A stretch of 64,000 nt of DNA, taken from Cinnamomum chago (lineage: Eukaryota > Streptophyta > Magnoliopsida > Laurales > Lauraceae). The translations under genes were made by a program, and so were the position numbers. The stretch is from positions 24,256,501 to 24,320,500 of the forward strand of contig CP142457.1 in NCBI GenBank assembly GCA_038049695.1, read 5' to 3'. Under the pieces are notes generated by a model. That model searched no databases, was not told the origin of the DNA, and worked only from the letters and a program-made list of their open reading frames with translations. This document shows, in pieces, positions 21,740 through 32,908 of this stretch. The number at the start of each line of letters is the position of its first letter. The stretch's first letter is position 1.

Positions 21740-23368
21740 AATGAATGATTAACCCTAATCATGTTGGCCAAACTCATATGTATATTTAATTGTTTATTAA
21801 ATTCAAATTTTCAGAATTTTTTTTTGCAATTTAAGCGTTAAAATAATAATTTTTTGTATTTTTTGGGGATTGGGCCCTTAAGTTTGCACAATCCGAATGG
21901 ACTGCACTGTCGGATCAAGTGTTTTTGTTTTTTTTTTTACTGGCCACAGTTGAGAGGTTAGGATCATTAGAATGATTTTGAAATTTCATGTGGGGTGGTC
22001 TCACTTGGATCATTCGATTCCCACCTCTCCCATGATCTGGGGGGAACCATAGGTGGGCCCCAACAGCTGTCCCACATGGGGTGTCTCCCACAGAAGCATT
22101 CCTGTATATACAATTTGTGTGTAGCCACACCAGTGGACAATGTAACAACACTCTTTAGGTATTTTTAGTTTTTGACCAAGTGCTGATATCTCATGAAAAA
22201 GATTCATAGATATAAGGGCATTATGGTTTCATATCACCAACCAACTCCCCTCTGTTTTAGACTTCATTAGAACCCTGTACTTTATTTTATAACCAATTAT
22301 AATGAAGAACCGTCCCATTAAACAACTTCTAAATGTCATACACAGATGAATACTCTTCCAAAAATCTGTAACATGCCTTCTAGGGTGTTTATTCAGACAC
22401 CCAACACTAAAAGAGGTGTCCTAGAATCTTGCTGTCACAAAATCTTCACATTGGAATGGTAACTTACCTGGATCACTCCAAAATTACTGCAGACTCGCTA
22501 CTGAAACACTCCAACCAGAGCCATCCTAGAAAAATCCATGCAGCTATGATACCTGGATACTTGTAGAAGCCCAATGTATCCGTATTGGACCAAAACGACA
22601 CTTGTATTGTTACCTGATTCTGCACCGATACTTCTAAGGAACAAGTTTAACATATCCTACTTATAAAGTCTTTTATTTTATGTAGTTCTTTGTTCTTTCA
22701 ATATTTTTAGTTCTCACCATAAAAAATGCTAGAAAGGGATGAAAACAATGATCATTTCGTTGATTCAAAAGTGATGTAAAGAAAAAATTATGATACTCGT
22801 ATCCGTATCCACATCCTAGATTTTCAAAAGTGAGGAGTTGTATCCCCGATCCTTGTATTTGTGTCTATATCCATATCCGTATCTGGGAAGCATAGCCACA
22901 CAACTGTATCCTAAGGTGCTGATGTCAGCATTAGGGCGCTGATATCCACCCCTTCCTAGAATGTGCTATGATACCAATTATTGTACTTGCCATGAGTTTG
23001 CGAGTGGGAAAGAATATTTTATGAACCTCTTTCTGTAAACTAGGACGTCAATGAAGATTGCAGGTTTGTCGTGTAAGTTGCTTCACATGATATGACATTG
23101 TATGTTGAAACCAGCCCATTTGATCAAAAAGAGCTGTGTGAGGGGAGGGGACTTGTTATATAGTTAGAGAAGTAGAGATGATAATCTGGATGTTCCCAGC
23201 TTCAAGTAAAGAAGATCACAGAAAGGATAGTCTGAGCATCCACCATTAGTGGGGGATGACCACCTCCATTTTTATTGAAACTTTGATGGCATCGGTGGAA
23301 ATGCATTCTGTTTTGTTGTGGTGATGTCTGTTTCATCTCGTTATAATTTATCTCTTTCTACATGGAAG
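21740..23368. other. Non-coding interval upstream of the reductase exon
   Basis: I searched it for the preceding reductase exons (the catalytic Y-x-x-x-K block and the D-I-A-M-A-A-L-Y-L block) and found none. The last bases, 'ttatctctttctacatggaag', serve as a plausible splice acceptor. Confidence 0.5.
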
Positions 23369-23511
23369 GTAAATACGTCAATGGAACAATACTCATTGTT
23401 GACGGAGGACTTTGGCTAAGCAAGCCTCGTTTTATTGCGAAAGACAATGTGAAGCAGCTCTCTCAGGTTGTTGAGAAAAGGTCCAGGACAGCGCCATCAA
23501 GCAAACTGTGA
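23369..23511 (+). CDS. Terminal exon, peroxisomal 2,4-dienoyl-CoA reductase-like SDR
   Basis: The only convincing host coding sequence. The acceptor AG at 23367-23368 leaves a phase-1 junction; the split glycine codon is followed by K-Y-V-N-G-T, then V-D-G-G-L-W-L-S-K-P-R and V-K-Q-L-S, ending R-T-A-P-S-S-K-L and TGA at 23509-23511. This matches the C-terminal end of plant peroxisomal short-chain dehydrogenases of the 2,4-dienoyl-CoA reductase type, which reduce dienoyl-CoA intermediates with NADPH during beta-oxidation of unsaturated fatty acids. SKL is a canonical PTS1 signal, so import into peroxisomes is expected. The family is about 300 residues; only the last ~47 are here. Rossmann fold and catalytic residues must lie in exons left of the window, or the piece is a fragment. 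Confidence 0.85.
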
Positions 23512-23936
23512 ATCATCACTACTGTGGCCATTTTATAGTATTATTATATTTAATGCTGGATCTCATATTCATCAGGGCAGCTTCAGTTTTGGTTCTGTAA
23601 TGGATTCTTATGTAATTGTTGGAAAGATGATCTGAGTATTGTCTGGACATGTTTTAGTACTTGCTGCAATGTACTTTTGATCAATATAACCCTTGAAAGG
23701 AACAAGGCGTGAATTAATGGTTATCTTTTACCCTTTAATTGTATTTTCATTCTAGTGTGGCTCAAAACCTGTTTTAACGGTCAGATGGCCACCATAATAA
23801 TAAAATTGCTTCTTTTCTCAAAAGCCCAAGTCTGCATTTGGCTATCAGTATTTTCGTGGAAATATGTTTTTTTTCTCAGAAAATACAAAGAATTATGGAT
23901 GGTTTTATTTCAATACCATAGCCCTTTGTCTCATTG
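23512..23936 (+). other. Probable 3' UTR and downstream flank of the reductase exon
   Basis: Non-coding T-rich sequence. It has no clear AATAAA; AT-rich near-signals occur around 23690 ('gatcaatataaccc'). The flank ends at the hAT-like element's target duplication. Confidence 0.5.
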
Positions 23937-25198
23937 TAGAGATGTCAAATGGGCCGGCAGCCCGCTAGTCAACGGGCCGTGGCCCGGCACGGCCCGCAAG
24001 GCCCGGCCCGTGACACGGGCTGTGCTGGGCTGAGGAGGCTCGGCCCGTTGGCCCGGGCCTGCCAGGCCGGCCTGGCACGTGGGCTACCCTCTGTGGCCTG
24101 CCTGGATGTGCCCGCCTGGCCCACCCAAAAGTGACTTTTTTTAAAAAAATTATCCATTTTATCCCCCCCAAACAGCCATAAAACGATCATATAAGGGGTA
24201 TTTTGTGTCCTTTTCAATTTTACAAGTCTATAATACTCTAACCCTCCTATTTTTTTTTCTAAATTTATTAGTGTTATTTATACTACTCAAAGTCTCTAAC
24301 CCTCGAATATTTATTAGTGTTATTAGTGTCACCGGCCCTGAATTAGAGTCCAGCATGTCCATCATGTTACTTGGAAAAGTAGTCAATAAAGGAAAATTGT
24401 GTCCTTGGGTCATGTCAAAGATTATAAATTATAATATGCTCCAGTTTTGAGAGTTCTTGTTGGGAGGTTAATGAATTTCTCAAAGAGTGGTTTTCACTTG
24501 GTTTCACATATGGTCAAATACAATATAACATTTTGAGAATTGAAATATGAAGAATTGTATAAGCTAAGCTAAAAGCAACATGTACATATGGCTGTTTTTA
24601 TGTGTTCTCACCATCCAAACAAAAAAAAACCCAAAATAACAAGGGACAAACATGCATCACTGTTGTTAGGAATTTTCAACAAACAAAAGAAAATTCTCAT
24701 TAGAAACTTCCCCAACAAATGGACCCTAAAGAATTATATATAGTTTAAAGATGATATAGGTTAGGATTGATGAGTGTGGGATGATTTTTCCTATGCTTCT
24801 GACTCAACAAGGGCTTGTACTTAAAATGTTACCCACACTTAAAATGTTCGTGTGGTTAGGAAGTCCAGTTTTAACCTAGAGGTCCTGCCTTCGAATCCTT
24901 AAGGCCTTACCCGATACATAGGGCTAGTGGGTGGTTCTATGTATCCATGGGTTTACCAATGATCCCCCAAAGGGGGGTCGGCGGGTTCCCATGTTATAAA
25001 ATAAAAATAAAAATAAGGACTTGTACTTTTCAAGTTCCCTCCCTCTCTCTCTCTCTTAGAGTCTAAAAATATGAAAAAAATAAAAGAAAAAAATAAAACA
25101 GGCCCGTTGGCCCGCTCCAGCCCGCCCCATGACGGGCCGTGCCGGCCACGGGTGGGCCGAGGCTGGAGCGGGCCGGGCCGGGCCATTTGACATCTCTA
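23937..25198. mobile_element. hAT-like element with GGCCCG-rich subterminal repeats
   Basis: 1262 bp. It starts TAGAGATGTCAAATGGGCCG and ends CGGGCCATTTGACATCTCTA, a near-perfect inverted repeat. TCTCATTG flanks it exactly (23929-23936 and 25199-25206), the 8-bp hAT duplication. Dense GGCCCG/CGGGCC words fill the first ~170 bp and last ~100 bp. The middle is AT-rich with no transposase, and a SINE sits inside at 24823-25016. Confidence 0.93.
24823..25016 (+). mobile_element. tRNA-derived SINE, second family
   Basis: 194 bp inside the hAT-like element. It has an A-box-like GTGGTTAGGAAG and a B-box-like CCTTCGAATCC at tRNA spacing, a body with CATGGGTTTACCAATGATCC, and an AAATAAAAATAAAAAT tail. 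GGCTTGTACTT (24812-24822) and GGACTTGTACTT (25017-25028) look like its target duplications. Its body is unlike the 14662 family. Confidence 0.75.
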
Positions 25199-25206
25199 TC
25201 TCATTG

Positions 25207-25568
25207 TCTTCTGGAGTATTTCCCTGTTTCTACTTTAATTCAAGGAGAGAGTGAATGTACTTCCATTTCCTGTATTGTAGGATGTCCATTTCCATGAGAG
25301 AATAGGTACCCATGCACTAAGAATGGAAACTTGGCAATTGAGTTAGCTAAAGTAACCATCCACAACTCCTGAGAGTTCAGAACCTGTGTTGGGCCTGGCC
25401 AACTTGGATGCATGCAATTCACTGGGATAGTTATGCAACGCCAATGGGCCAATTCAACTAGGTCTATGGCCCACATGTTGGACCTGAAGAGGTCTTGAAT
25501 TTTCATTTTTCATTTTTAACAGTGTTATTAGGGTTTTTTTATTTAGCTTCCTAGTTTCATTTAGAAGC
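25207..25568. other. Flank ending in a Copia-like LTR piece
   Basis: From about 25520 it reads 'tttagcttcctagtttcatttagaag', which recurs inverted near 32690-32715. The rest has no recognised content. Confidence 0.5.
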
Positions 25569-26649
25569 TGTTACACCCTAACCCAATTTAACCTTGTTTA
25601 GTGCTAATTAAGTGTGTTTTAGCTAAATTAATTATGCTTAGCTACTAATTATGGTAATTAGTGTTAATTAGTCCTTATGGGTCAAGTTAGTTGAGTCTTG
25701 AGCCTTAGATGAGTGAGTTGGAACCAAATTGACTAGATTGAGTAGACTCAAGGGCTTTTTCGTAATTATCGATTTTCTCATTTTGCATCATTTGTTCGTC
25801 ATCTTGGCGTCAACACGTGTATTTCGTCAAGCACGTCGAATTTCGTGTTGAACTTTGCTTCATTTGAGCTGCCATTAGATAAATGGACCGTCATTTGACT
25901 CAAAATGGAAATATACAACTTTAGTGGACTTTCTTGCAAAAAAGGGACATCTTTGTCTTTTAAGGGCAACTTTACCCAAGTTGCCTTTTTCATTTTCCTT
26001 TACTACCTTTCTCTCTAGCCTTCTTCTTTCTCTTCTTCATCAACCCATTGAGAGAGGTGGCTTGTGCATTTTAAGACAAGGAGTGGAAGTCTCCTCACCT
26101 TCTTCATCCTCTTCATCTTCACCATCTTCTTTTACTAGTTGTTGAGGAGAACCCATCTCCTTCATCCCCTACTTTTGTCAAATTCGGATTTCTTGATATA
26201 GGTAAGAGTAAAACCCATTTTGCTTGTGTTTTTGAGTTACATTAGAGTCAAGAGACTCATAGTTAACCATGCATGACCATTCATTGGCTCTTCTTCATGT
26301 GGGTTCATTGCTAGGGTTTGATAATTTGGGGGCTTTTGAGTTCTTTTGAGCCAAGTGGTGAAGAGAGGATTTGGAAAGCTTTAGTGAGGCAATTATAAGC
26401 TTAATTTGGATTTACATATTGTTTAAATACATTATGAGACTCTTTCTTAATGATTTTAATTTCTTATTGAATGAATGGATTGGAGTGTTTTATGGTTTTA
26501 ATTGATGAAATTGATTGGAGGGATTACATGTTGTAAATGGTAGTATGGAGGCTCCATTTCTTGTACAGGTTATGTGATGGAAGGGAGTTGAGAAGTGGAT
26601 GGGGGAAGAAACACATGAGGATTTCGAAAATAAGGAATTCTGGAGCATC

Positions 26650-26862
26650 CGCTAGAGCGAACAGGGGTCTGGAATACTCACTCGAGCGACCCAAAAGGAC
26701 CGCCCGAGAATTACCTCTCTGGATGGCATCTGATGGAGAGAACATGGGTCCGCTCGAGTGAACACCATTTTGAATCCATCGCTCAAGCGAACAATAAGGG
26801 TCGCCCGAGCGACCAACCCTCTGGATGGGGTTCGCTTGAGCGAACAAGGGTCTGATAGAGCG
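26650..26862. repeat. Palindrome cassette A (CTCGAG core)
   Basis: Eight degenerate GCTCGAGC-type palindromes with centres near 26654, 26683, 26705, 26755, 26784, 26806, 26837 and 26857. The first six form two units of exactly 101 bp with internal spacings of 29 and 22. The consensus is close to TTCGCTCGAGCGAAC. Single-base variants GCTCAAGC and GCTTGAGC occur. Confidence 0.85.
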
Positions 26863-29269
26863 AACCTGAAGTGAAGGCTGGGTCTCCTTTTGACCTAATT
26901 TTAAGGTAAATTTTCGCCCCTAATTCATAATAACCCGCCTTAATCATCTCTAATAGGTAATTACAGTGTGCACCCTTATTTCTATAGGAATCTAGGACCC
27001 ATAAGACCCTTATGACCATAGAATGGAACCGTTAACTTTGTTATTTGGTCCAATGAGCAATCATTAGTCTAGCACTATGCCATGAGGGTTGGTTTGGAAA
27101 TTCAACGCATTTCTCTTGATAAGTGACATCCAACAAGATAGTAGTATGTTCACTTTCCAAACCTACCTTGTATTGGACGGTGAGGGACTAAAAGTAATAG
27201 TCTAGTATTGGTTAGTAAAAATGTCTGCATCTCATATTGAAGTCAAATCTTCCTTATTGATATCAAATCCTTAGTAATTAATTAGTTGAATTATTAGTAT
27301 TAATTGTGGTCCGATTCTCTATTTCCAATTGGTGGCTTAATTATCTTACAACAGTTTCGGTATTTACTGAAATTGTGGATTGAGTAAGGATTCAACAGTA
27401 TGTGATTATTATTCGATTCGATTATGAACAAGTGAATGTAGACTTACTCAAATCCGGTTATTATTTGATTCGATTGAGTCGGCACTACTTATCTTCGACC
27501 TTGTGATACCCGACGGAGTTGAACTTGGTTTAGTTATTCGAGACTACTGCAGTAAGTCATTTGGAGCACCGGAACTCCAGACCTGGGTAGCCAGCTAGCC
27601 GTTGACTTGGCCGCTAGTGACATCCTAACTAAATTCGCTCTCTTTTAAGAGGATGACCTCAATGTAGTAGCTAATTAGTATGTCTTATTCCCTTTTTGAT
27701 TCACAAGCATAAATTATTTGATTTTCGCACAATTTGCCTAGTTATTACTTAATATTGACATCTGTTAATTTAATTGTCTTTTAATTCAATTTGAAATATT
27801 ATGTGTCGCGACCCCGGACCGGGAGACCCCAATCCGGGATCGGGACTAAGGATTGGTGTTATTAAGATGATTACCTACATCCTCAAAATAATCTTATTTA
27901 ATTTCCCACAGGTGTCCGCGGTGAGGATATCAAAACCTTGCATGGATATTTCTTTTTAATGCGGAAGCGTGTAGCAAATCAAATAGTTAGACTATCTCTA
28001 GTCATGCAAGCATTTACATCAATATCAAACTGTATCAGAAAGAGCAATGATATATAGCAATGTTTCCCAAAAGTTGTTAAAGTTAGACAAGTTATCATTT
28101 AGTTACAATCCCCAAAATTAGAGGCCAACAAAGGCCAATATTACAAAATAATAACCCAAAGAATAGTTAACAAGTCCTTCCCAAAATGTTACGCCTCTTG
28201 GCAACCCGATGTCTACATGACATCGTCAGCACGCCACTCAACTAGAGGCTGCAGCTCACCTACGGCCTCCTCCGGCTCCTCCTCAAGGAAACCGGCAACG
28301 GGACCTGAGTACCAAAGCAAAGGATCAGACACGACGGTCTGGCAAGAGAATGACAAGATACAACAACAATAATAGAGGAAATCTCTTGAAAAGCATATAA
28401 ATCTGTTTAAGCAAGAACTCTCATAAAGCAGGTAAATCATTTGCTATAAAACAAGTAAACAAGATAAAACATATGAGGTAACCAAGGAATCGGGAATAAC
28501 AAGGTGGCAATCACATAAAGCTAAGTCCTCTGTCACTAAAGTGACAACAGTATCACGGGACGTTGATCTCAGTCACACAAGGTGAGGAGAAACAACGTAT
28601 ACATATATACAATATAACTATACGGGAACGGGACCACGGTAGCGAACCGGGTATCGGGACGGGGCCACGGTGGTAAACCGGGCATCGGGATCCAAACTGC
28701 AGCTGGCGGGACGGGAGAGGGATTTCCAAGTCAGTGGATCAGACTGACAAGGTATCCAAGCTTAGTGATGCCGACTCATAGGTTAAAACCAATCGAGACA
28801 TATCAAGTATTCAAGTACAGTAAGTAAACGGGTAAAACGGGGGTGCTCAAGGGCACACTGTCTTTTCATGTCGGGCAACACATTTCGGGACAATTCACTG
28901 TCACTATTGTAGCTCCAAAGCTTTTGAGAAAACAAGTCACGCGGTGAAATTCCTGGGAATGAGGTGAAACAATGCACTATAATGAAATTCGGGCAAAATA
29001 TCAATTTAGAAATCCAACTAAGTGAATAGGGGTCCCATATGTCTACTATAGCCCTTACTTGGTACTCTTTGAGTTTTGAGACATTCCGGGCTCCTTATGC
29101 ACTTCTACGATTTTCCAAATTTCGAATGACATATTTGTGATATGGTTTCTTTCACGGAGGCCTTGTACAATGCCTCAAGGATCTCCTTCGACTGATAAAG
29201 CTCAGTGCTTGATCGAACCATAGAAACTGGCTCGAATGAGGAATTCTCTGAAACCTGGGGAATTTCGGT

Positions 29270-29705
29270 CACCTGGGGTCACCTGGCGGTTAGCCGCCGT
29301 TGGGGCATGCGGCTAGCCGCTGAGTGACCGCCCAGCTGACCGCCACTGTGCTGCAGGAGATACAGCTTACTGGAAGGCTGGCCGCCCAAAAGCGGTTACC
29401 TGGCGGTTAGCCGCTGATGCATTCGGCGGTTAGCCGCTGGGTAACCGTGGAGCTGACCGGATTTCAGGGGAGATTTCTGATGCTCTCTGGAAAGGTAACC
29501 GAGAGTGGGCGGTTGGCTAGCGGTTAGCCGCCGATGTGTTCAGCGGTTAGCCGCTGGCTAACCGTGAGGCTGACCATGTTTTAAGGGGGAAAACGATGCT
29601 CTCTGGAAAAGTCACCGCGGTGCGCGGTTAGATGGCGGTTAGCCGCCGATGGGTTCGGCGGTTAGCCGCTGGCTAACCGTGAGCTGACCGCTAGTTACGA
29701 AAATG
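29270..29705. repeat. Palindrome cassette B (GCGGTTAGCCGC)
   Basis: Four tandem units of 117, 117, 115 bp and a last unit. Each holds two 12-mers GCGGYTAGCCGC exactly 23 bp apart, starting at 29286/29309, 29403/29426, 29520/29543 and 29635/29658. The copy at 29309-29320 (GCGGCTAGCCGC) is a perfect palindrome; the others carry one C to T change in the centre. Further half-sites (GGTAACCG, GTGACCGC) fill the units. Confidence 0.95.
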
Positions 29706-30444
29706 CTCACTGTGCTCGGTTTTGAGTCATTTTCCTCCTCAAAACCATCTTCCTCACATCCACAAAGTCCTTACAATAATATTGAGCTAATAGCTCCTCC
29801 AATGCACCTCCTTACACTTCTCCAAATCCCCATTATGAATGCTCTCCATCACTTCTTCCATGTCAAGTCCAATGCAAAGAAAAAGGGAAGTAAACCATTT
29901 CACAAACATTCATCTAGGCTATCACAAGGACAATAAATGCTCTACTAACATGTTTATAAAACCTTGCATGAAACTATCAAAATACATCATGAGCATTTAT
30001 TTCAAACAAACCTCATTAATGAAAGTATGGAAAATCCATAAAGACTATACCAAATCATTTCAAAATTAAAACATCCAAACATTCACTTGCCTCTAATCCA
30101 AGCTAGCTGAAAACAAGTCTTTGATCACCTCTATTGCTCAAAGCCAAGCTACAATCAAAAATCCCCAAAACAACCCTAAAATGGGTTACACCAAGCTTGA
30201 AAATGAAAGAGCTTCCAATAATGCACATGTAGAATCTCAATGACTAGAGGAACACTAATCTAAGAGATGGAAATGATCACTTACTTGGATGACCTTCAAA
30301 TGAAGAGGACTAGTTCAAAGAAGATCTCAATGTTGATGAATCCCTCCACAAATAGTATCAATGGAAAGCTTGTGAGATGAGGGAGTGATTGGTGAGTTCC
30401 AATGCTTGATCTATGAACTATTGATATGGCTTGGAGATGAAGAA

Positions 30445-30475
30445 GCAAGAAGAAGAAGAAGAAGAAGAAGCAAGG
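30445..30475 (-). repeat. GAA/CTT trinucleotide run in LTR B
   Basis: About eight 'gaagaa' triplets, the leader-like CTT tract on the minus strand. LTR E has a shorter one near 56230. Confidence 0.85.
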
Positions 30476-32589
30476 GAAACCCTAGACTCAAATGTGTGCT
30501 GGAGCAAGGAAGAGTGAAATGAGAAATGGAGGGTTGGGTTCTCCTTTGTAAACAAATGAAGCTTGGGTCCCACAACTCAAGGTATTACATTAGCTGAAAT
30601 CATCTCTATCGGGGCTTCTAATGAATTCGACGAAGAAGAAATAAATGGTCGCCGAAATATCTAGTTCCCAAAAATTACATGTTTCACGGGTTTCGAGAAT
30701 ATCGAGTTTTGGGTACAGACTTGGTGTGCAAATGACTGTTTTGCCCTCTAGGCTATGAAATCGGTTTTCGGGGTCTCGAATGAATACGGGATCAACATGA
30801 AAGTTGTTGAGATCTACAAGATGCATGCAACGGGCCAAAAACACAATTCACAACAAATCGGGAAATTCCTCGAGAAAATACAAAGCCGAAAAGGGAACCC
30901 CCAAAGGGCCCCACAAGTTACCAAAGCAAATCAAGACGATCGAATCGGCCCAAAACCAAAATCAAGGCTAATCCAAACCCATCTTAACCAGGAATCACTA
31001 ATCAAGCTTAGCACTAACACGCAACTTAATTAGCACTAATCGGGATCACTCGGGTCGGGGTCTTACATTATGTATGTGTGGGATACTTTCTAGATATCGA
31101 GATTGTCTTAGTTTCGGTAAGAGTACCAGCTAGGCATGTCTTGGTCTCGGTTTTATCCATCTCAGCAATAGTGCCAGTGAGACATTTTCCTAATACTGAG
31201 ATTATCCTAGTTTCGATAAAAGTACCAGCTAGGCATATCTTGGTCTCTTGCATCTTGGTAATAGTGTCAGAATGCTTCCATACTAAGGTCACACTTGACT
31301 TCGGCTTCATCTTCAGTTCGGTTTGGTTAACCGAGACGGGCACTGACTCTTAGTCAATCGTAACTGTACTCCCATAGAGACTCAACCACGTTACAGAACG
31401 TGTTGAGTAATGATGACATGCATCGGATAGAGATAAAAAGTTATAATTATCCGGTGGCTACATCTACATCGAGGTAAGGCCCGATGGGACTCTACCTTTG
31501 ATGTCAACCAGGATAAGGTTCGATGGGACTCTACTCCCAAGACATCAGGGTAGTGTCCGATGAGACTCTACCTCCAAAAGTCAACTTTGGGCCTTTATAT
31601 ATACAAGGAGCAGATCCAGAAGAGGTACGCATACACATATACACACCCATATTCTAAGCTCTCCCTTCTTCTTCACTCACTCATCCTTTGTCTAGTTGTT
31701 GAACTAACTTAGGCATCAGAGTGCCTTTGGCTGACTGCAGCCAGGGTCTCTGACCTTTGTTTCTCCTTCCCTTTCAAGTCTTAGGCATTTGATCTTTCCT
31801 AAGAAGTTCTATATTCATATAAACAAGTCCGTAAATATTTAGGCACGTACAATATATTTCCTTATTAATGCCTATACTTGCTGAATCTTCGTATTTAGAT
31901 ACTACTCTTGGTGTCACAGTTGCAGGTGCAACTCCCGGCCTTGAAGAGGCCCAGGAGAGAGAGGAGGGTACCGAGGAGGTTCCTCCAGGACTATAGGAGT
32001 GGTTGGAGCAGGAGCCAATGTAGATGCTTCTTCCTCAGAGAGCGCTATGTATATTTTGGAGATGTTGCAGTTATTGTATGGCTAACCCCTTTTTGTGTGG
32101 GTCACACTTAGTTGTTAGACATACTTTTGATCATATTTTTGGTATTGTTGTATAGGGTTCTTTCACTACATCCTCTTTTGTAAAGCAATAAATATACTTG
32201 TGCAATTCTTTTATATTGAACTTGAATGTTTAACTGGACTGAATGAGAAATGATACCTTCATGTGTATGAATTACAGCTTTCGCTATAAATTAAATGTTA
32301 TTGACAAGTTTTAGTGAGCTCGACTCACGTGTGGAAAAAAGTTGTTTTTCTCCTTCGTGTGTTGTATTTGGCTCGAGACAGGTACAACATCACAGGAGTA
32401 CGTGTGTCTCACCTCGGGGATTACCCTAGGCCAGGGTGATTCGGGACCGGGATGTGACGAAAGCTTTGATTTTAGAAATTGCGTTCCTATATATGAGCAT
32501 TGTAGAATATTAGGATCAATTTTAGAGATTAATAATTTTTTCTTCATGAATCTTATTTGTGAGTCTTTTTGAAAACATCTTTTCCATGT

Positions 32590-32856
32590 GTCAGACATTT
32601 TGCAAAACTTGGATCTAAAACATTTTAGGGTTTTTGATTCTAATGTTCTACAATGCTCTTGTATATATATGAAAACAAACCTAAAATTAAAGACTTCTAA
32701 TGAAACTAGGAAACTAACGAAAGATTCCAATGGAATTGGGAAACTAATCCTAATAACAACTCATTAGGGAAATAAATAAAGAAACAAACATTGTAGACCT
32801 TTTTGGTTCCTACATGTGGGCTACAGTTGGCTAAATCATCCCCAATGGGCCTTACA
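32590..32856 (-). repeat. Copia-like LTR, minus strand
   Basis: On the minus strand it begins TGTAAGGCCCATTGGGG at 32856, preceded by a purine-rich AATCAAGGAGAATAA. It contains 'cctagtttcattagaagt' and a TATATAT-bearing stretch near 32660. The same words occur in the opposite orientation around 25530-25565 and 32465-32520, so two LTRs of one family face each other. The exact ends are uncertain. Confidence 0.5.
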
Positions 32857-32908
32857 TTATTCTCCTTGATTGCAAGAGAGTTCGAACTTGATCTCGAGAC
32901 GTACTTAC

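Larger units (their letters stand above)
27804..31067 (-). mobile_element. Solo LTR B (3264 bp) with perfect TTATG duplication
   Basis: Read on the minus strand it starts TGTAAGACCCCGACCCG and ends ...CCGGGGTCGCGACA. TTATG flanks it exactly (27799-27803 and 31068-31072). No primer-binding site, polypurine tract or internal domain is present. It is homologous to LTR E (52797-56834): shared blocks include 'acgacggtctggca', 'gggaacgggaccacggtagc', 'aaacgggggtgctcaagggc' and 'atacgggatcaacatgaaag'. A splice-donor-like AAGTAAGTG lies near 30286 on the minus strand after a CTT-rich leader (30445-30475). Confidence 0.93.
25569..32459 (+). mobile_element. Probable solo LTR A (about 3.6 kb), split by solo LTR B
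   Basis: It starts TGTTACACCCTAACCC and ends ...GGGACCGGGATGTGACG, with flanks GAAGC (25564-25568) and AAAGC (32460-32464), a 4-of-5 match. The CA end would have mutated to CG. Without the 3264-bp LTR B and its duplication the length is about 3.6 kb. Features include a leader-like CT-rich stretch near 26000, a possible splice donor GATATAGGTAAGAG near 26196, palindrome cassette A (26640-26870), three ~52-bp repeats (31476-31582) and a ~99-bp repeat (31095-31260). No internal gag or pol, so I infer LTR recombination. Confidence 0.6.

Noticed and set aside
23965..24217. Open frames rich in P, R, G and A
   Set aside because: They translate the GGCCCG subterminal repeats of the hAT-like element.
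31476..31582. Possible CRISPR-like or satellite array
   Set aside because: Only three diverged ~52-bp repeats in a plant LTR; no spacers or array structure.
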